From positions 1-64,000 of the forward strand of contig NZ_JAYXKP010000004.1 of assembly GCF_036039175.1 (NCBI RefSeq): DNA of 64,000 bases, read 5' to 3'. This document shows, in pieces, positions 1 through 8,100 of this stretch. Numbering within the stretch: position 1 is the stretch's first letter; every line of letters starts with the position of its first letter. A model generated the notes under the pieces. The model worked only from the letters and a program-made list of their open reading frames with translations. It had not been told where the DNA came from and did no database searches. This DNA is from Marinilactibacillus sp036039175. GTDB lineage: Bacteria > Bacillota > Bacilli > Lactobacillales > Carnobacteriaceae_A. Made by a program: the position numbers and the translations under genes.

Positions 1-145
1 AAAACAAAGTATCGTACATTTTACACAGAAGTCTGGACTTGACTAGAGAAAAACTGATTATTTAATGATCTAATTTCGATTCATACCAACGGTTAATTAT
101 TAAGTATCAAAACATTATTAGCGAAAGGAGAGGGGGATTTTTTAG

Positions 146-447
146 GTGAATACAAAAAAGAGTTTACTTGCATTAATGGTTATAGATATTCTATTTATTG
201 GAACATATGCAGTGTATCTTTTTAGTCCAATTTATCTTGGATATTATCCGATAGGAATTACTCAAATTTTATTATTAGTAGTATGTCTAACTTTCTTTAT
301 CCTCTATGGAAAAAATATGCTTAATGATACAAAAAAAGTCCAGTCGCAAATTATATACTTTTTATTTTACTTATTATTGGATATTTAGTTTCTATGGGGG
401 CGCTTGCTTTTAGTATATTTTGGTGGGCTGTTTTTATGCCCTTATAA
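146..447 (+). pseudogene. Small membrane protein, interrupted by a frameshift
   Basis: A GTG start at 146 follows a good ribosome binding site (AAAGGAGAGGGG). The open frame gives 80 residues with two hydrophobic segments and stops at 386-388. Just before that stop the -1 frame carries on as a natural membrane helix (ILFILLIIGYLVSMGALAF) and ends at TAA 445-447. Adding one A to the seven-A run near 329-335 joins both frames into one protein of about 100 residues with about three helices. I infer a one-base loss in a homopolymer, either real or a sequencing error. It lies directly upstream of the toxin-like gene, so an immunity role is conceivable but unproven. Confidence 0.5.
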
Positions 448-467
448 TAAAAAGAAGGTGGATTTTT

Positions 468-1383
468 ATGAAATTAAAAAGAAGTTTTATTCTATTAAGT
501 ACAACTCTATTATTAAGTCCAGTGATGTTCAATATGAGCACTGTATCTGCTTCTGAAGCTAATATGCGTACAAATATTTCAAATGGCGACAAAATTGATA
601 TTGATGAGTTCGAAGATAACTACTTAAATTCTGATAACTTAGATAATATAGAAGATGTTGATCAAATATTTTTAGATACGTACAATGAATCTAAAAATTT
701 GGAAGTAGAAGATATAGAAGCTGATGAAGATCTGTATGGAATATTGCTAAAAAATCCAGAACAAATTTTTTTAAACTCAGCGGGGCTTTTAGAAGTTGAT
801 TATGTAAACATATCTGATTTTGAAAATTTTTCTGAGAATGATAAAAATATGTTGATTGATTTTGTAGAAAGAATGAATTTTTTAGTAAGTAATCGAGCGC
901 TTTCGATCGATGATAACCTTTTATTTTCTTATCCCTATGATCTAGAAATTGAAAAGGAAGTAGAAACTAAATCTGGTTTTTCGATTCAAGCTAATATAAT
1001 TTCAATTATGACGAGTACTAGAAAAAACGCTAAACTTCTATAACGCAGCTCCTTTTAAAACGAAACATATCATCGGCGGAGTATACTTTGCCGGTAAAGT
1101 TAAAAGCGGTGGGGATTGGGATTATAAAGCAACTTTAGGTACTAAAAAAGTTTACAATGTTTCTGATTTAGGACGATCAATGTCAGGTGAAGCTATTGGC
1201 AACTTTCACTATGGTTATGTAGGAAGAGCTATATTCTCTGATGTTACACTCAAAAGCGCGGCTGGAATGTATCAATTAGTCAGTGGAACTTCAAGCGCTA
1301 AATTTTATAATTCTTTCTTCGATGACCCTAAAGATCAGACACAAATTCAACTGGGAATTAATAAATATAATTCAGAACATTAA
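468..1383 (+). pseudogene. Secreted protein with polymorphic-toxin-44-like C-terminus, frameshifted
   Basis: The ATG at 468 follows AAGAAGGTGG and opens with a signal peptide (MKLKRSFILLSTTLLLSP, cleavage likely after VSA). About 160 acidic residues follow, and the frame stops at 1041-1043. In the +1 frame the sequence continues from about 1024 to the stop at 1381-1383 without interruption and contains the motif GNFHYGYVG in a domain that resembles bacterial toxin 44 (predicted RNase). Removing one A from the six-A run at 1022-1027 joins the two parts into a protein of about 304 residues. What is seen is the frame break and the motif; the toxin assignment is family recall, and activity is inference. 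Confidence 0.55.
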
Positions 1384-1414
1384 TTAAAATTAAATCAATC
1401 AATCTCAAAAATTT

Positions 1415-1448
1415 AGAGGCGGGGACTTATGTCCCAGCCTCTTTTTTG
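1415..1448 (+). terminator. Rho-independent terminator after the toxin-like gene
   Basis: A 12-base stem (AGAGGCGGGGAC pairing with GTCCCAGCCTCT, one mismatch) with a TTAT loop is followed by a T run. Confidence 0.85.
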
Positions 1449-1562
1449 CATACAACATTCTTACTTATTGTTGCGTTTTTACGAATCTTTCACTAAATCA
1501 CATTTTTGCTGTCCGAAGAATAAACAACAAATACTATTTAATATTAGTTAAATCAAAATCCA

Positions 1563-1934
1563 TTACTTTGATTTTTCACCATATTTTTTCCCAAAACTTT
1601 CCATAATATCAATAATAGGAATGAACTCCTGACCTTTGGTGGTTAATGAATATTCTACACGTGGAGGTACTTCTGGAAAAACTTCTCGTTTGATTAATCC
1701 ATCTGCTTCTAATTCTCTCAACTGTTTTGTAAGGGATCCTTGCGATATATCCCATAAAAATACCTTGATTTCACTATACCGTCGTTCTTTATTTTTTAAA
1801 AACCAAAGAATAATATATTTCCAACGTCCAGAAAGTATATTTTGCGTATATGCAATGCCATAAACATCTCTATGTTCATTAATAAATTCTTTTTCAAATC
1901 CATCCTTACATATTCTAGCCATACTAATATCCAT
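1563..1934 (-). CDS. HxlR-family transcriptional regulator
   Basis: This 123-residue protein has the HxlR (DUF24) winged-helix pattern: an N-terminal Cys at residue 9, then LSGRWKYIILWFL, a recognition region around ISQGSLTKQLRELEADGLI and the wing near VEYSLTTKG. Many HxlR proteins with an N-terminal Cys sense electrophiles or oxidants (YodB, HypR, CatR); that role is inferred here. Two starts are possible: ATG at 1934 lies right against the AGAAGGA motif, and ATG at 1922 has a longer gap. The gene is divergent from the NAD(P)-binding oxidoreductase at 2138, which is its likely target, and a perfect palindrome lies between them. Confidence 0.9.
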   Translation of the reverse strand: MDISMARICKDGFEKEFINEHRDVYGIAYTQNILSGRWKYIILWFLKNKERRYSEIKVFLWDISQGSLTKQLRELEADGLIKREVFPEVPPRVEYSLTTKGQEFIPIIDIMESFGKKYGEKSK

Positions 1935-1944
1935 TCCTTCTCAT

Positions 1945-1964
1945 TAGTACAAAAAAATGTACTA
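1945..1964. promoter_or_regulatory. Palindromic operator upstream of the HxlR gene
   Basis: A perfect inverted repeat, TAGTACA, six bases, TGTACTA, lies about 11 bases upstream of the HxlR start codon in the region shared with the divergent oxidoreductase gene. Its size and location fit an HxlR autoregulatory site. Binding is inference. Confidence 0.6.
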
Positions 1965-2137
1965 CGTCTTTTTTTATTGCCTACTTCAAAAGTTAGAGTA
2001 ATGTGTTTAGTATAGTGTTTGTGATTATAATAAGCAATTACCTCTTCATAATATTAGATTGCACTCAAAAGGGTATAAATCACTTGTAATAGTTATTAAA
2101 TCGCAAATGAAGAAAATTAATTTTAGGAGGAACACTA

Positions 2138-2860
2138 ATGAAAATTGGAATAATCGGTGCTGGACCAATAGGGACAAATATTGCTAAAAAATTGGTCAAT
2201 AAAGGGCATGATGTAAAAATTGCAGATACCCTTGGATTCGATAATATGGCAGGAAAAGAAATTTCGGGGACACCTGTGATTGTAGAAGATGTCATAAAAA
2301 ATATTGACAGTCTTATCATCTCTCTACCTTCTCATGTAATGCCAAGTATTCGTACGATTATCGATCAAGCGGGTAAAGATGTAATCGTTATAGACACATC
2401 AAATTACTATCCATTTAGAGACAGTAAAATTGAAGACATTGAGAATGGTATGGTCGAAAGTGTTTGGGTTTCCAACCAATTAGGCAGACCTGTCATTAAA
2501 GCGATTAGTAATCAATTAGCTCATACTTTGGAAAATAAAGGAACCCCAGAAGATACTAGTGGACGTATTGCAATGACGGTTTCAGGCGATGATCAATCAC
2601 AAAAACAACTAGTCATGGACCTAGTAAATGATTTAGGTTTCGATCCAGTAGATAGTGGTTCTTTAAGTGAGTCATGGAGACAACAACCAGGTACCCCTGC
2701 TTACTGTACGGAATTAATAAAAGCAGATTTGAAAGACGCCTTAAAAAGAGCAGATAAAGAAAAAGCACCTTTACTAAGAGATAAAGTGATGGAGAACTTT
2801 TCAGCTGATTTTACTCACTCAGATATCGTAAACTTAAATAGAGAAATTTATAATTCATAA
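2138..2860 (+). CDS. NAD(P)-binding oxidoreductase, F420-reductase-like
   Basis: The 240-residue protein starts with a Rossmann motif, GIIGAGPIGTNIAKKL (residues 3-18), and belongs to the group annotated as NADPH-dependent F420 reductase-like or NAD-binding 2 proteins. The start follows TTAGGAGGAACACTA. No genes for F420 synthesis are seen in this window, so the true substrate is unknown and the F420 name should be read only as fold similarity. It is divergent from the HxlR regulator at 1563-1934, an arrangement typical of electrophile- or redox-inducible oxidoreductases. Confidence 0.8.
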   Translation: MKIGIIGAGPIGTNIAKKLVNKGHDVKIADTLGFDNMAGKEISGTPVIVEDVIKNIDSLIISLPSHVMPSIRTIIDQAGKDVIVIDTSNYYPFRDSKIEDIENGMVESVWVSNQLGRPVIKAISNQLAHTLENKGTPEDTSGRIAMTVSGDDQSQKQLVMDLVNDLGFDPVDSGSLSESWRQQPGTPAYCTELIKADLKDALKRADKEKAPLLRDKVMENFSADFTHSDIVNLNREIYNS

Positions 2861-2933
2861 ATTTAGTAGAGTAAATATTTACTAGTTAATCTTCAGTTTT
2901 TTAAAAGTTGCTAAAATTTATCATAGTATACTA

Positions 2934-2974
2934 TTGACACTTTAAATATTTCATTATATGCTTAGCAAGCTAAG
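2934..2974 (+). promoter_or_regulatory. marR promoter with overlapping palindromic operator
   Basis: The -35 TTGACA (2934-2939), a 17-base spacer and the -10 TATGCT (2957-2962) precede marR. The palindrome CTTAGCAAGCTAAG (2961-2974) overlaps the -10 and the start-site region, the classic position for repression. The same palindrome recurs before the flavin reductase and monooxygenase genes. Confidence 0.75.
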
Positions 2975-2999
2975 TATAACGGGGAATTGGAGGTGCTAC

Positions 3000-3425
3000 A
3001 TGGAAGACAGCCTTGATTGTCAAATTCGTGAGCTATTAGATAAAGTTTCATTCCGTATGCGTCGCGATTATAGTGAAAGTCTAAGAGAAATCAATTTGTA
3101 TGTTGGTCAAGATAAATTACTTAATCGCTTATGGTCTGGAGATGGAATTACACAAAAGCAACTATGCGATTATTTAAATTGTGAACCACCTACTGTAACG
3201 AATATGGTTAAATCACTAGAGGAAAATGGATTTATTTATCGAGAACGTGACCAAAAGGATTCAAGAATTATGCGAATTTTTTTAACCAAAGAAGGAAATG
3301 AACTGAGAGAACCAATTGACGAAAGATGGACGAAGCAACAAAATAAGTTGCTTAAATCGACTATACCAGAAGAACGGTTGCTATTGAGACGTCTTTTAAA
3401 GCAAATGGAAAGTAACTTGTCATAG
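3000..3425 (+). CDS. MarR-family transcriptional regulator
   Basis: I place the start at ATG 3000 (MEDSLDCQIRELL), which follows TTGGAGGTGCTAC; an in-frame ATG at 2958 lies inside the promoter and operator and is rejected. The 141-residue protein has the MarR winged helix: GITQKQLCDYLNCEPPTVTNMVKSLEENGFI as helix-turn-helix, then the wing DQKDSRIMRIFLTKEG. Its own promoter is covered by a palindrome that is repeated before the next flavin-dependent genes, so it probably represses this cluster and itself until a ligand appears. The ligand is unknown. Confidence 0.92.
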   Translation: MEDSLDCQIRELLDKVSFRMRRDYSESLREINLYVGQDKLLNRLWSGDGITQKQLCDYLNCEPPTVTNMVKSLEENGFIYRERDQKDSRIMRIFLTKEGNELREPIDERWTKQQNKLLKSTIPEERLLLRRLLKQMESNLS

Positions 3426-3431
3426 CGTCTA

Positions 3432-3470
3432 TTCACAAAAAAGGTTTAAAAAACTAAACTTTTTTGTGAA
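3432..3470 (+). terminator. Terminator after marR
   Basis: TTCACAAAAAAG pairs perfectly with CTTTTTTGTGAA around a short AT-rich loop. The right arm also holds the -35 of the next promoter. Confidence 0.7.
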
Positions 3471-3525
3471 TAAATAGATGTTTATATATAATGAGAACTT
3501 CCAACCAAAAACTTAGCTTGCTAAA
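3464..3525 (+). promoter_or_regulatory. Flavin reductase promoter and operator
   Basis: TTGTGA (3464-3469), 17 bases, then TATAAT (3487-3492). Downstream at 3512-3525 is CTTAGCTTGCTAAA, nearly identical to the palindrome over the marR promoter and placed in the early transcribed region. Confidence 0.7.
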
Positions 3526-3607
3526 TAAATATTCTGGTTTATCAATAGGGAAATTCATTGATTTATATCATAATAAACTAGAATAATAGTAAAAGGAGAC
3601 TTCATAG

Positions 3608-4102
3608 ATGTTAGATAAAGCTGATAAGCAGTTATTTAAAGAAGCTTTAGGTAATTATCCGACAGGAGTAGCTATAGTTACGACGATAAATAGTGAAGGG
3701 GATCCAGTTGGACTAACAATCAATTCATTTACTTCTCTATCTATGGATCATCTTCTCATACTCTGGTCTATCGATCATCAATCTTCCTCAATCCATACGT
3801 TTAAACAAGCCGGAAAGTTTGTAATACATTTACTGGCAGAAGACCAAAAAGAACTAGTAAGAACTTTTTCCAAAAAAGATTCCGATCGTTTTAGTGAGAT
3901 AAACTGGTCACTTTCAGCTAGTAAATTGCCAATTATTGAAGGCGGGATTGCTGTTTTTGAATGTGAAACAGTTCAAACAGTAGAGGCAGGAGATCATACT
4001 ATTTTAATAGGATCAGTGAAAAATATACGAGTAGAAGGAAAAAGTCCGCTACTGTATCATCGTAAAATAGCTGGCTCAATACCGTTAGGATTTCATGTTT
4101 AA
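3608..4102 (+). CDS. Flavin reductase (NAD(P)H:FMN oxidoreductase), monooxygenase partner
   Basis: The 164-residue protein matches the flavin_Reduct family, which makes reduced FMN: N-terminal FKEALGNYPTGVAIVTT, then GLTINSFTSLSMD, the flavin-binding region. The start follows AAAAGGAGACTTCATAG. It sits between marR and a NtaA/SnaA-type monooxygenase, which needs reduced FMN from such a partner, so the two probably act as a two-component monooxygenase. A MarR-type palindrome lies upstream. It could alternatively serve other FMN-dependent enzymes. Confidence 0.87.
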   Translation: MLDKADKQLFKEALGNYPTGVAIVTTINSEGDPVGLTINSFTSLSMDHLLILWSIDHQSSSIHTFKQAGKFVIHLLAEDQKELVRTFSKKDSDRFSEINWSLSASKLPIIEGGIAVFECETVQTVEAGDHTILIGSVKNIRVEGKSPLLYHRKIAGSIPLGFHV

Positions 4103-4168
4103 TCAGGAATAAATGTATAACGAATGATGTGGCAGATAAATATATCCCAGTATCAATCAAAATTAATA

Positions 4169-4182
4169 GTTAGCAAACTAAG
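4169..4182. promoter_or_regulatory. Third MarR-type palindrome
   Basis: GTTAGCAAACTAAG matches the marR-promoter palindrome apart from the outermost left base and one base of the right half-site. It lies 44 bases upstream of the monooxygenase start codon. Confidence 0.6.
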
Positions 4183-4225
4183 TATTAATACTTTTGATAA
4201 CGTAAACAGTAAGGAGGAAGATAGA

Positions 4226-5557
4226 ATGGAAAACAAAAAAATGCAATTAGCACTACAAATGGTTGCTGGCTATGGTGGAGAATTCACTTCTTGGAGAATG
4301 CCTGGCGCTGACCCGACAAGTTATATCAATATTGATAGTTATGTAGAAGGGGCAAAATTAGCAGAAAAAGGTAAATTTCATATGATTTTCATTGCTGACA
4401 CGCCAGCATTGAGTAACGATTTGGGCACTCACTCGCCGATGTATCCTATGGATCCAATGTTATCTTTAATGGCTGTGGCTAGAGAAACTGAATATATTGG
4501 TCTAGTAGCTACAATGTCAACAACATTTAACTATCCGTATAATATAGCACGTCAATACAAAGCGTTAGATATTATTAGTAGAGGCCGTGTGGGGTGGAAT
4601 GCGGTGACAACATCTGCTCCCGAAGCAGCAGCCAATTTTGGGAGTCGTGTGGATAGTCGCGAAATAAGATATAGTAAGGCCCACGAGAGTATTCAAATTG
4701 TTCAATCACTATGGGGAAGTTGGGGAAAAGACGCATTAACTTTGGATACTGAAGAGGGCGAATTTGCCAATATGGGCAAAGTACAACCAATTAATCTTCA
4801 AGGGAAATATTATGCTTCGAAAGGTCCTTTACCCATTCCTCCTTCTGAACAAGGCCAACCTGTAATTTTTCAAGCAGGTGGTGGAACGGAAGGGTTGGAA
4901 TTGGCTGGACGATATGCTTCAGGGGTCTATGCTAATCCTTACGATATAGAGTCAGCCCGTGAGCATAGAGCTGCTATTCGCCAAAGTGCGAGCCGTTTTG
5001 GTAGAAACCCAGATGATATCAAGATGCTTACAGGTTTTATGTTTTCATTAGGTTCAACTGAAGAAGAAGCTTTGGAAAGACGCAGACAAATTATGAGTTT
5101 TGATCCTAAGGAAATACCAAACAGAGTCAGTTATCTGGGGATGATGGTGGGTGTACCGATGTCAGTAGAATCAATAGACATTGATCAACCTTTGGAAGAA
5201 AAGCTGTTGAAAAGAGCTCGTCCTAATCCTAGAGATCCTCGTTCTGAAAAAGCCTTAGAATTATTGAAAAAAGGTATATCGATTCGCAATGTTCTCGCTC
5301 ACGGTGTAATTAACTATCACCCATTAGTTGCGGGGACACCAGTACAAGTTGCTGACTTCTTAGAAGAATGGTTCTTAGCTGAAGCATGCGATGGATTTTC
5401 TATTGTTCCCGATGTTGCTAATGAAGGAATTGCAGATTTTGTAGAACTAGTGGTACCAATTTTACAAGAACGTGGCTTATATCATAAGGATTACGAAGGG
5501 AAAACACTTCGCGAGAATATGGGAGTTCCTTACCAATACGGAATGCTCAACTATTAA
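4226..5557 (+). CDS. LLM-class flavin-dependent monooxygenase (NtaA/SnaA/DszA family)
   Basis: I place the start at ATG 4226 (MENKKMQLALQM) after GTAAGGAGGAAGATAGA; the frame is open further upstream but through the operator. The 443-residue product fits the NtaA/SnaA/DszA group: GGEFTSWRMPG, a TIM-barrel core with GLVATMSTTFNYPYNIARQ, GRVGWNAVTT and PVIFQAGGGTEGLELAG. These enzymes oxidise substrates such as aminopolycarboxylates or organosulfur compounds using reduced FMN. The adjacent flavin reductase is its likely partner. The substrate cannot be read from the sequence. Confidence 0.9.
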   Translation: MENKKMQLALQMVAGYGGEFTSWRMPGADPTSYINIDSYVEGAKLAEKGKFHMIFIADTPALSNDLGTHSPMYPMDPMLSLMAVARETEYIGLVATMSTTFNYPYNIARQYKALDIISRGRVGWNAVTTSAPEAAANFGSRVDSREIRYSKAHESIQIVQSLWGSWGKDALTLDTEEGEFANMGKVQPINLQGKYYASKGPLPIPPSEQGQPVIFQAGGGTEGLELAGRYASGVYANPYDIESAREHRAAIRQSASRFGRNPDDIKMLTGFMFSLGSTEEEALERRRQIMSFDPKEIPNRVSYLGMMVGVPMSVESIDIDQPLEEKLLKRARPNPRDPRSEKALELLKKGISIRNVLAHGVINYHPLVAGTPVQVADFLEEWFLAEACDGFSIVPDVANEGIADFVELVVPILQERGLYHKDYEGKTLRENMGVPYQYGMLNY

Positions 5558-5598
5558 TCTTTATAGCTCAATAATAAAATAAGGGATTAATCAGGCTT

Positions 5599-5610
5599 TT
5601 AACTTGTTAG
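5599..5610. promoter_or_regulatory. Degenerate MarR-type palindrome upstream of the nitronate monooxygenase gene
   Basis: TTAACTTGTTAG fits the palindrome TTAGCWWGCTAA with two changes that are symmetric between the half-sites plus one end change. It is a weaker candidate than the three upstream copies. Confidence 0.35.
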
Positions 5611-5736
5611 AATTTTATCAATAGACTGTAGATAAACATTGGTTTCCCATCACCAAGTTTAAAAATGAGATGTATAAGTAGTAAAGAGATTTATTATTAT
5701 ATTTTAGGTTAAAGAAAATTTCAGGAGGAGATAATA

Positions 5737-6696
5737 ATGACAAATAGAATATCCGAAATATTAAATATAGAGAAACCAATTGTACAGGGGCCAATGGCTT
5801 GGATTACTAACGCTGAATTTGTTTCAGCTGTAAGTAATGCTGGAGGATTAGGTATCTTAGGTCCAAATGCCGGTCAAGTTGACGTTACTCGTTCACCCGA
5901 AAAAACTGCGGAGAGAATGAGAACGGAAATTCAAAAAACAAAAGCATTAACTAATAAGCCCTTTGGATCAACCTTGATTGTAAATGGTGACTTGACTTAT
6001 ACGTGGCCAATTTTAGAGACAGTTATTGATGAGAAAGTTCCCGTTGTTCTTGTAAATGGCATACTAGATGAAAAAATTTTTAAACCATTAAAAGAAAATA
6101 ATATAAAAATTATCTTTAGACCTCAAACTCCTACTATTGAAGATGCAAAAGCTGCAGAAGAGATGGGAGCAGATATTTATGTAGCAACTGGATTCGATGA
6201 AGGTGGATCAGTTCCAGAACGTATCATTGGAACGTTTTCGATTGTCCCAATGATTGCGGATGCTGTAAATATACCAGTAATGGCAGCTGGTGGGGTTGGG
6301 GACGTTAGAGGCGTACGTGCCGCATTTGCTTTAGGTGCTGAAGGGGTATTTGCAGGAAGTGTATTTATTCCAACAAAAGAAAACCCAGCAGCTGAAAATG
6401 TGAAGCAAATGATTGTAGATGCTACGGCAGAAGATTTATTGTTATTCCGTACATGGCCAGCTTACTATCGTTCGTTATCCACTAAATTAGCGAATAATTT
6501 AGTAGAAATGGACGAACAAAATGCTAGTCCGAAAGAAATAGCTAAAGCAATGGGATTAGCAGGTGCACTGCGTTTTGGTATGTTAGAGGGAAATACGAAC
6601 GATGGTATTGTTTCCGTAGGTACTGGTATTACAGCAATTAAAGAAATTAGAACTGTAAAAGAAGTAGTTGACAGCTTAATGCAAGACTTTAAATAA
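5737..6696 (+). CDS. Nitronate monooxygenase family protein
   Basis: The 319-residue protein is an FMN-binding TIM barrel of the 2-nitropropane dioxygenase family: N-terminal EKPIVQGPMAWITNAEFV, AGGLGILG, ATGFDEGG, then the phosphate-binding AAGGVGDVRG and ALGAEGVFAGS. Such enzymes oxidise alkyl nitronates; a FabK-like enoyl reductase is a related alternative, but no fatty-acid genes are nearby. The start follows TTTCAGGAGGAGATAATA. It is the last gene of the MarR-linked flavin group and could process a nitro or nitronate compound or a product of the LLM enzyme. Confidence 0.85.
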   Translation: MTNRISEILNIEKPIVQGPMAWITNAEFVSAVSNAGGLGILGPNAGQVDVTRSPEKTAERMRTEIQKTKALTNKPFGSTLIVNGDLTYTWPILETVIDEKVPVVLVNGILDEKIFKPLKENNIKIIFRPQTPTIEDAKAAEEMGADIYVATGFDEGGSVPERIIGTFSIVPMIADAVNIPVMAAGGVGDVRGVRAAFALGAEGVFAGSVFIPTKENPAAENVKQMIVDATAEDLLLFRTWPAYYRSLSTKLANNLVEMDEQNASPKEIAKAMGLAGALRFGMLEGNTNDGIVSVGTGITAIKEIRTVKEVVDSLMQDFK

Positions 6697-6707
6697 TGTA
6701 CTTCAAA

Positions 6708-6747
6708 AGAAGTAGTAGAAATTGTTTATCTACTACTTCTTTTTTTA
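6708..6747 (+). terminator. Terminator ending the flavin enzyme cluster
   Basis: AGAAGTAGTAGA pairs with TCTACTACTTCT and is followed by a T run. Confidence 0.88.
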
Positions 6748-7238
6748 TTAGCATGATATTAGTTACAGGTATAATTTAGGACAACTAATATATGCTTCCT
6801 AAAGGATACAAAGGTTTGGAAGGGATTCATGCTGATAAAAAGTATTCAGATAGAATAAAGAACAGTTAGAGCCTTCAAAAGCTTACTGAAAAATAAACAC
6901 AACGTTGGGCGCAAGATGGTTACAAATAAAGATATAGATAATAAGCGAATTGAAAAATTGATAGCCAATAGGTTTTATTGAAAATATACTTTGTATTTAG
7001 CGCCATAACATTAACTAAATAGAATATGAATTATAAAGCTAGAAAGACTGAAACTACTAGATAAAAATTATCTATTGGTTTTATTCTTCTTTTATTTTTC
7101 TTTTGAAGATTCAAAGATTACTGTATACAAAGTACCAGAGTGCAAGGTTTTTAGAGATTGTTGCATTTATGATTGCTCAATTAAATAAACTATTTTATTA
7201 TATAATATGTAAGATCTATTAATAGAAGATCATATTAT
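6748..7238. other. AT-rich non-coding stretch
   Basis: No supported gene lies here. Short broken peptides can be read on the + strand (around 6792-6870 and 6895-6980), but none has a ribosome binding site or a recognisable family, so a decayed gene is possible. The right end has a candidate -10 (TATAAT near 7200) for the acetyltransferase gene. Confidence 0.4.
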
Positions 7239-7259
7239 ATATCGAAAAAAATTCGATAT
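7239..7259. promoter_or_regulatory. Perfect inverted repeat ahead of the paiA-like gene
   Basis: ATATCGAA, five A, TTCGATAT lies directly before the ribosome binding site. It could be an operator or an mRNA hairpin. Confidence 0.45.
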
Positions 7260-7279
7260 TGAAGGAGCGAATAGCTGAA

Positions 7280-7828
7280 ATGGTAGAAATAAATAAATGT
7301 GAACTCAAAGATGTAGATACGTTACAAGAAATAAGTATAGAGACATTTAGAGAAACGTTTCAAGAACAAAATACACCCGAACATATGAATGACTACTTGG
7401 AAAATGCATATAATCCTAAAAAATTAGAACAAGAAATATCCAATCCTTATTCATTTTTTTATTTTTTATATGTAAATTTAAAAATTGCAGGATATTTAAA
7501 AGTTAACATCGATAGTGCTCAAACAGAAGTAATGGGTAACGATACGCTCGAGATTGAACGCATTTACTTAAAAAAGGATTTTCAAGAACTTGGTCTCGGA
7601 ACATACTTAATAAATAAAGCGGAAGCAGTTGCCAGAGAAAAGAATAAGAGTAAAATTTGGTTGGGTGTTTGGGAAAAGAATGAAAAAGCACTTATCTTCT
7701 ACCAGAAAAAAGGCTTTTCCAGAGTTGGTCAACATTCATTTTTCATGGGAAATGATGAACAGACTGATTTAATTATGCTTAAAAAGCTTTATAATCCAGT
7801 ACCAATAGTTCAAAATGTAAACGATTAG
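7280..7828 (+). CDS. paiA: PaiA-like GNAT N-acetyltransferase (spermine/spermidine type)
   Basis: The product strongly resembles B. subtilis PaiA, a polyamine N-acetyltransferase and regulator of extracellular enzyme synthesis: LQEISIETFRETFQEQN, LEIERIYLKKDFQELGLGTYL (acetyl-CoA loop), IWLGVWEKNEKALIFYQKKGF and TDLIMLKKL near the end. I place the start at ATG 7280 (MVEINKCELKDVD), 182 residues, with AAGGAG upstream; a TTG at 7259 is in frame but lies in the inverted repeat. The usual partner PaiB is not adjacent. Polyamine acetylation is inferred from family similarity. Confidence 0.85.
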   Translation: MVEINKCELKDVDTLQEISIETFRETFQEQNTPEHMNDYLENAYNPKKLEQEISNPYSFFYFLYVNLKIAGYLKVNIDSAQTEVMGNDTLEIERIYLKKDFQELGLGTYLINKAEAVAREKNKSKIWLGVWEKNEKALIFYQKKGFSRVGQHSFFMGNDEQTDLIMLKKLYNPVPIVQNVND

Positions 7829-7842
7829 TACTGGATTTTTTA
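7793..7842 (+). terminator. Terminator overlapping the end of the paiA-like gene
   Basis: AATCCAGTAC, inside the last codons, pairs with GTACTGGATT, which is followed by a T run. Confidence 0.65.
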
Positions 7843-8048
7843 TGTGGATAAACATAATGGTTTTAAGAATTTTGGGTATAGTAGATAAACAAAAAGTACT
7901 GGAACTATTAATATAGATAAACATAACAATATTAGAGAATGTTGCGTTTTTAATTTTGGTCTGAAATTTTTTAAAAAAACAGCGTCTATTCGGGATGACT
8001 ATTTAATAATCAGGATAAGTTTATTGAACACTAGCTTCAGATTGAAAT

Positions 8049-8085
8049 AAAAAAAGAGAATAAGCTATTATAGCTCACTCTCTTT
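8049..8085 (-). terminator. Terminator for the lysine-rich protein gene
   Basis: Read on the minus strand, AAAGAGAGTGAGCTA pairs with TAGCTTATTCTCTTT and runs into T residues, just after the stop codon at 8101. Confidence 0.75.
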
Positions 8086-8100
8086 CTCAAATTCTAAAGT

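Noticed and set aside
2958..2999. N-terminal extension of MarR from ATG 2958
   Set aside because: This ATG lies in the -10 region and operator, has no binding site, and the ATG at 3000 is preceded by GGAGGTGCTAC.
4124..4225. N-terminal extension of the LLM monooxygenase from 4124
   Set aside because: The added residues do not resemble the family and run through the MarR-type palindrome; ATG 4226 has a strong binding site.
6784..7000. Possible decayed transposase or small peptides in the AT-rich gap
   Set aside because: Only short broken frames without ribosome binding sites, inverted repeats or recognisable motifs.
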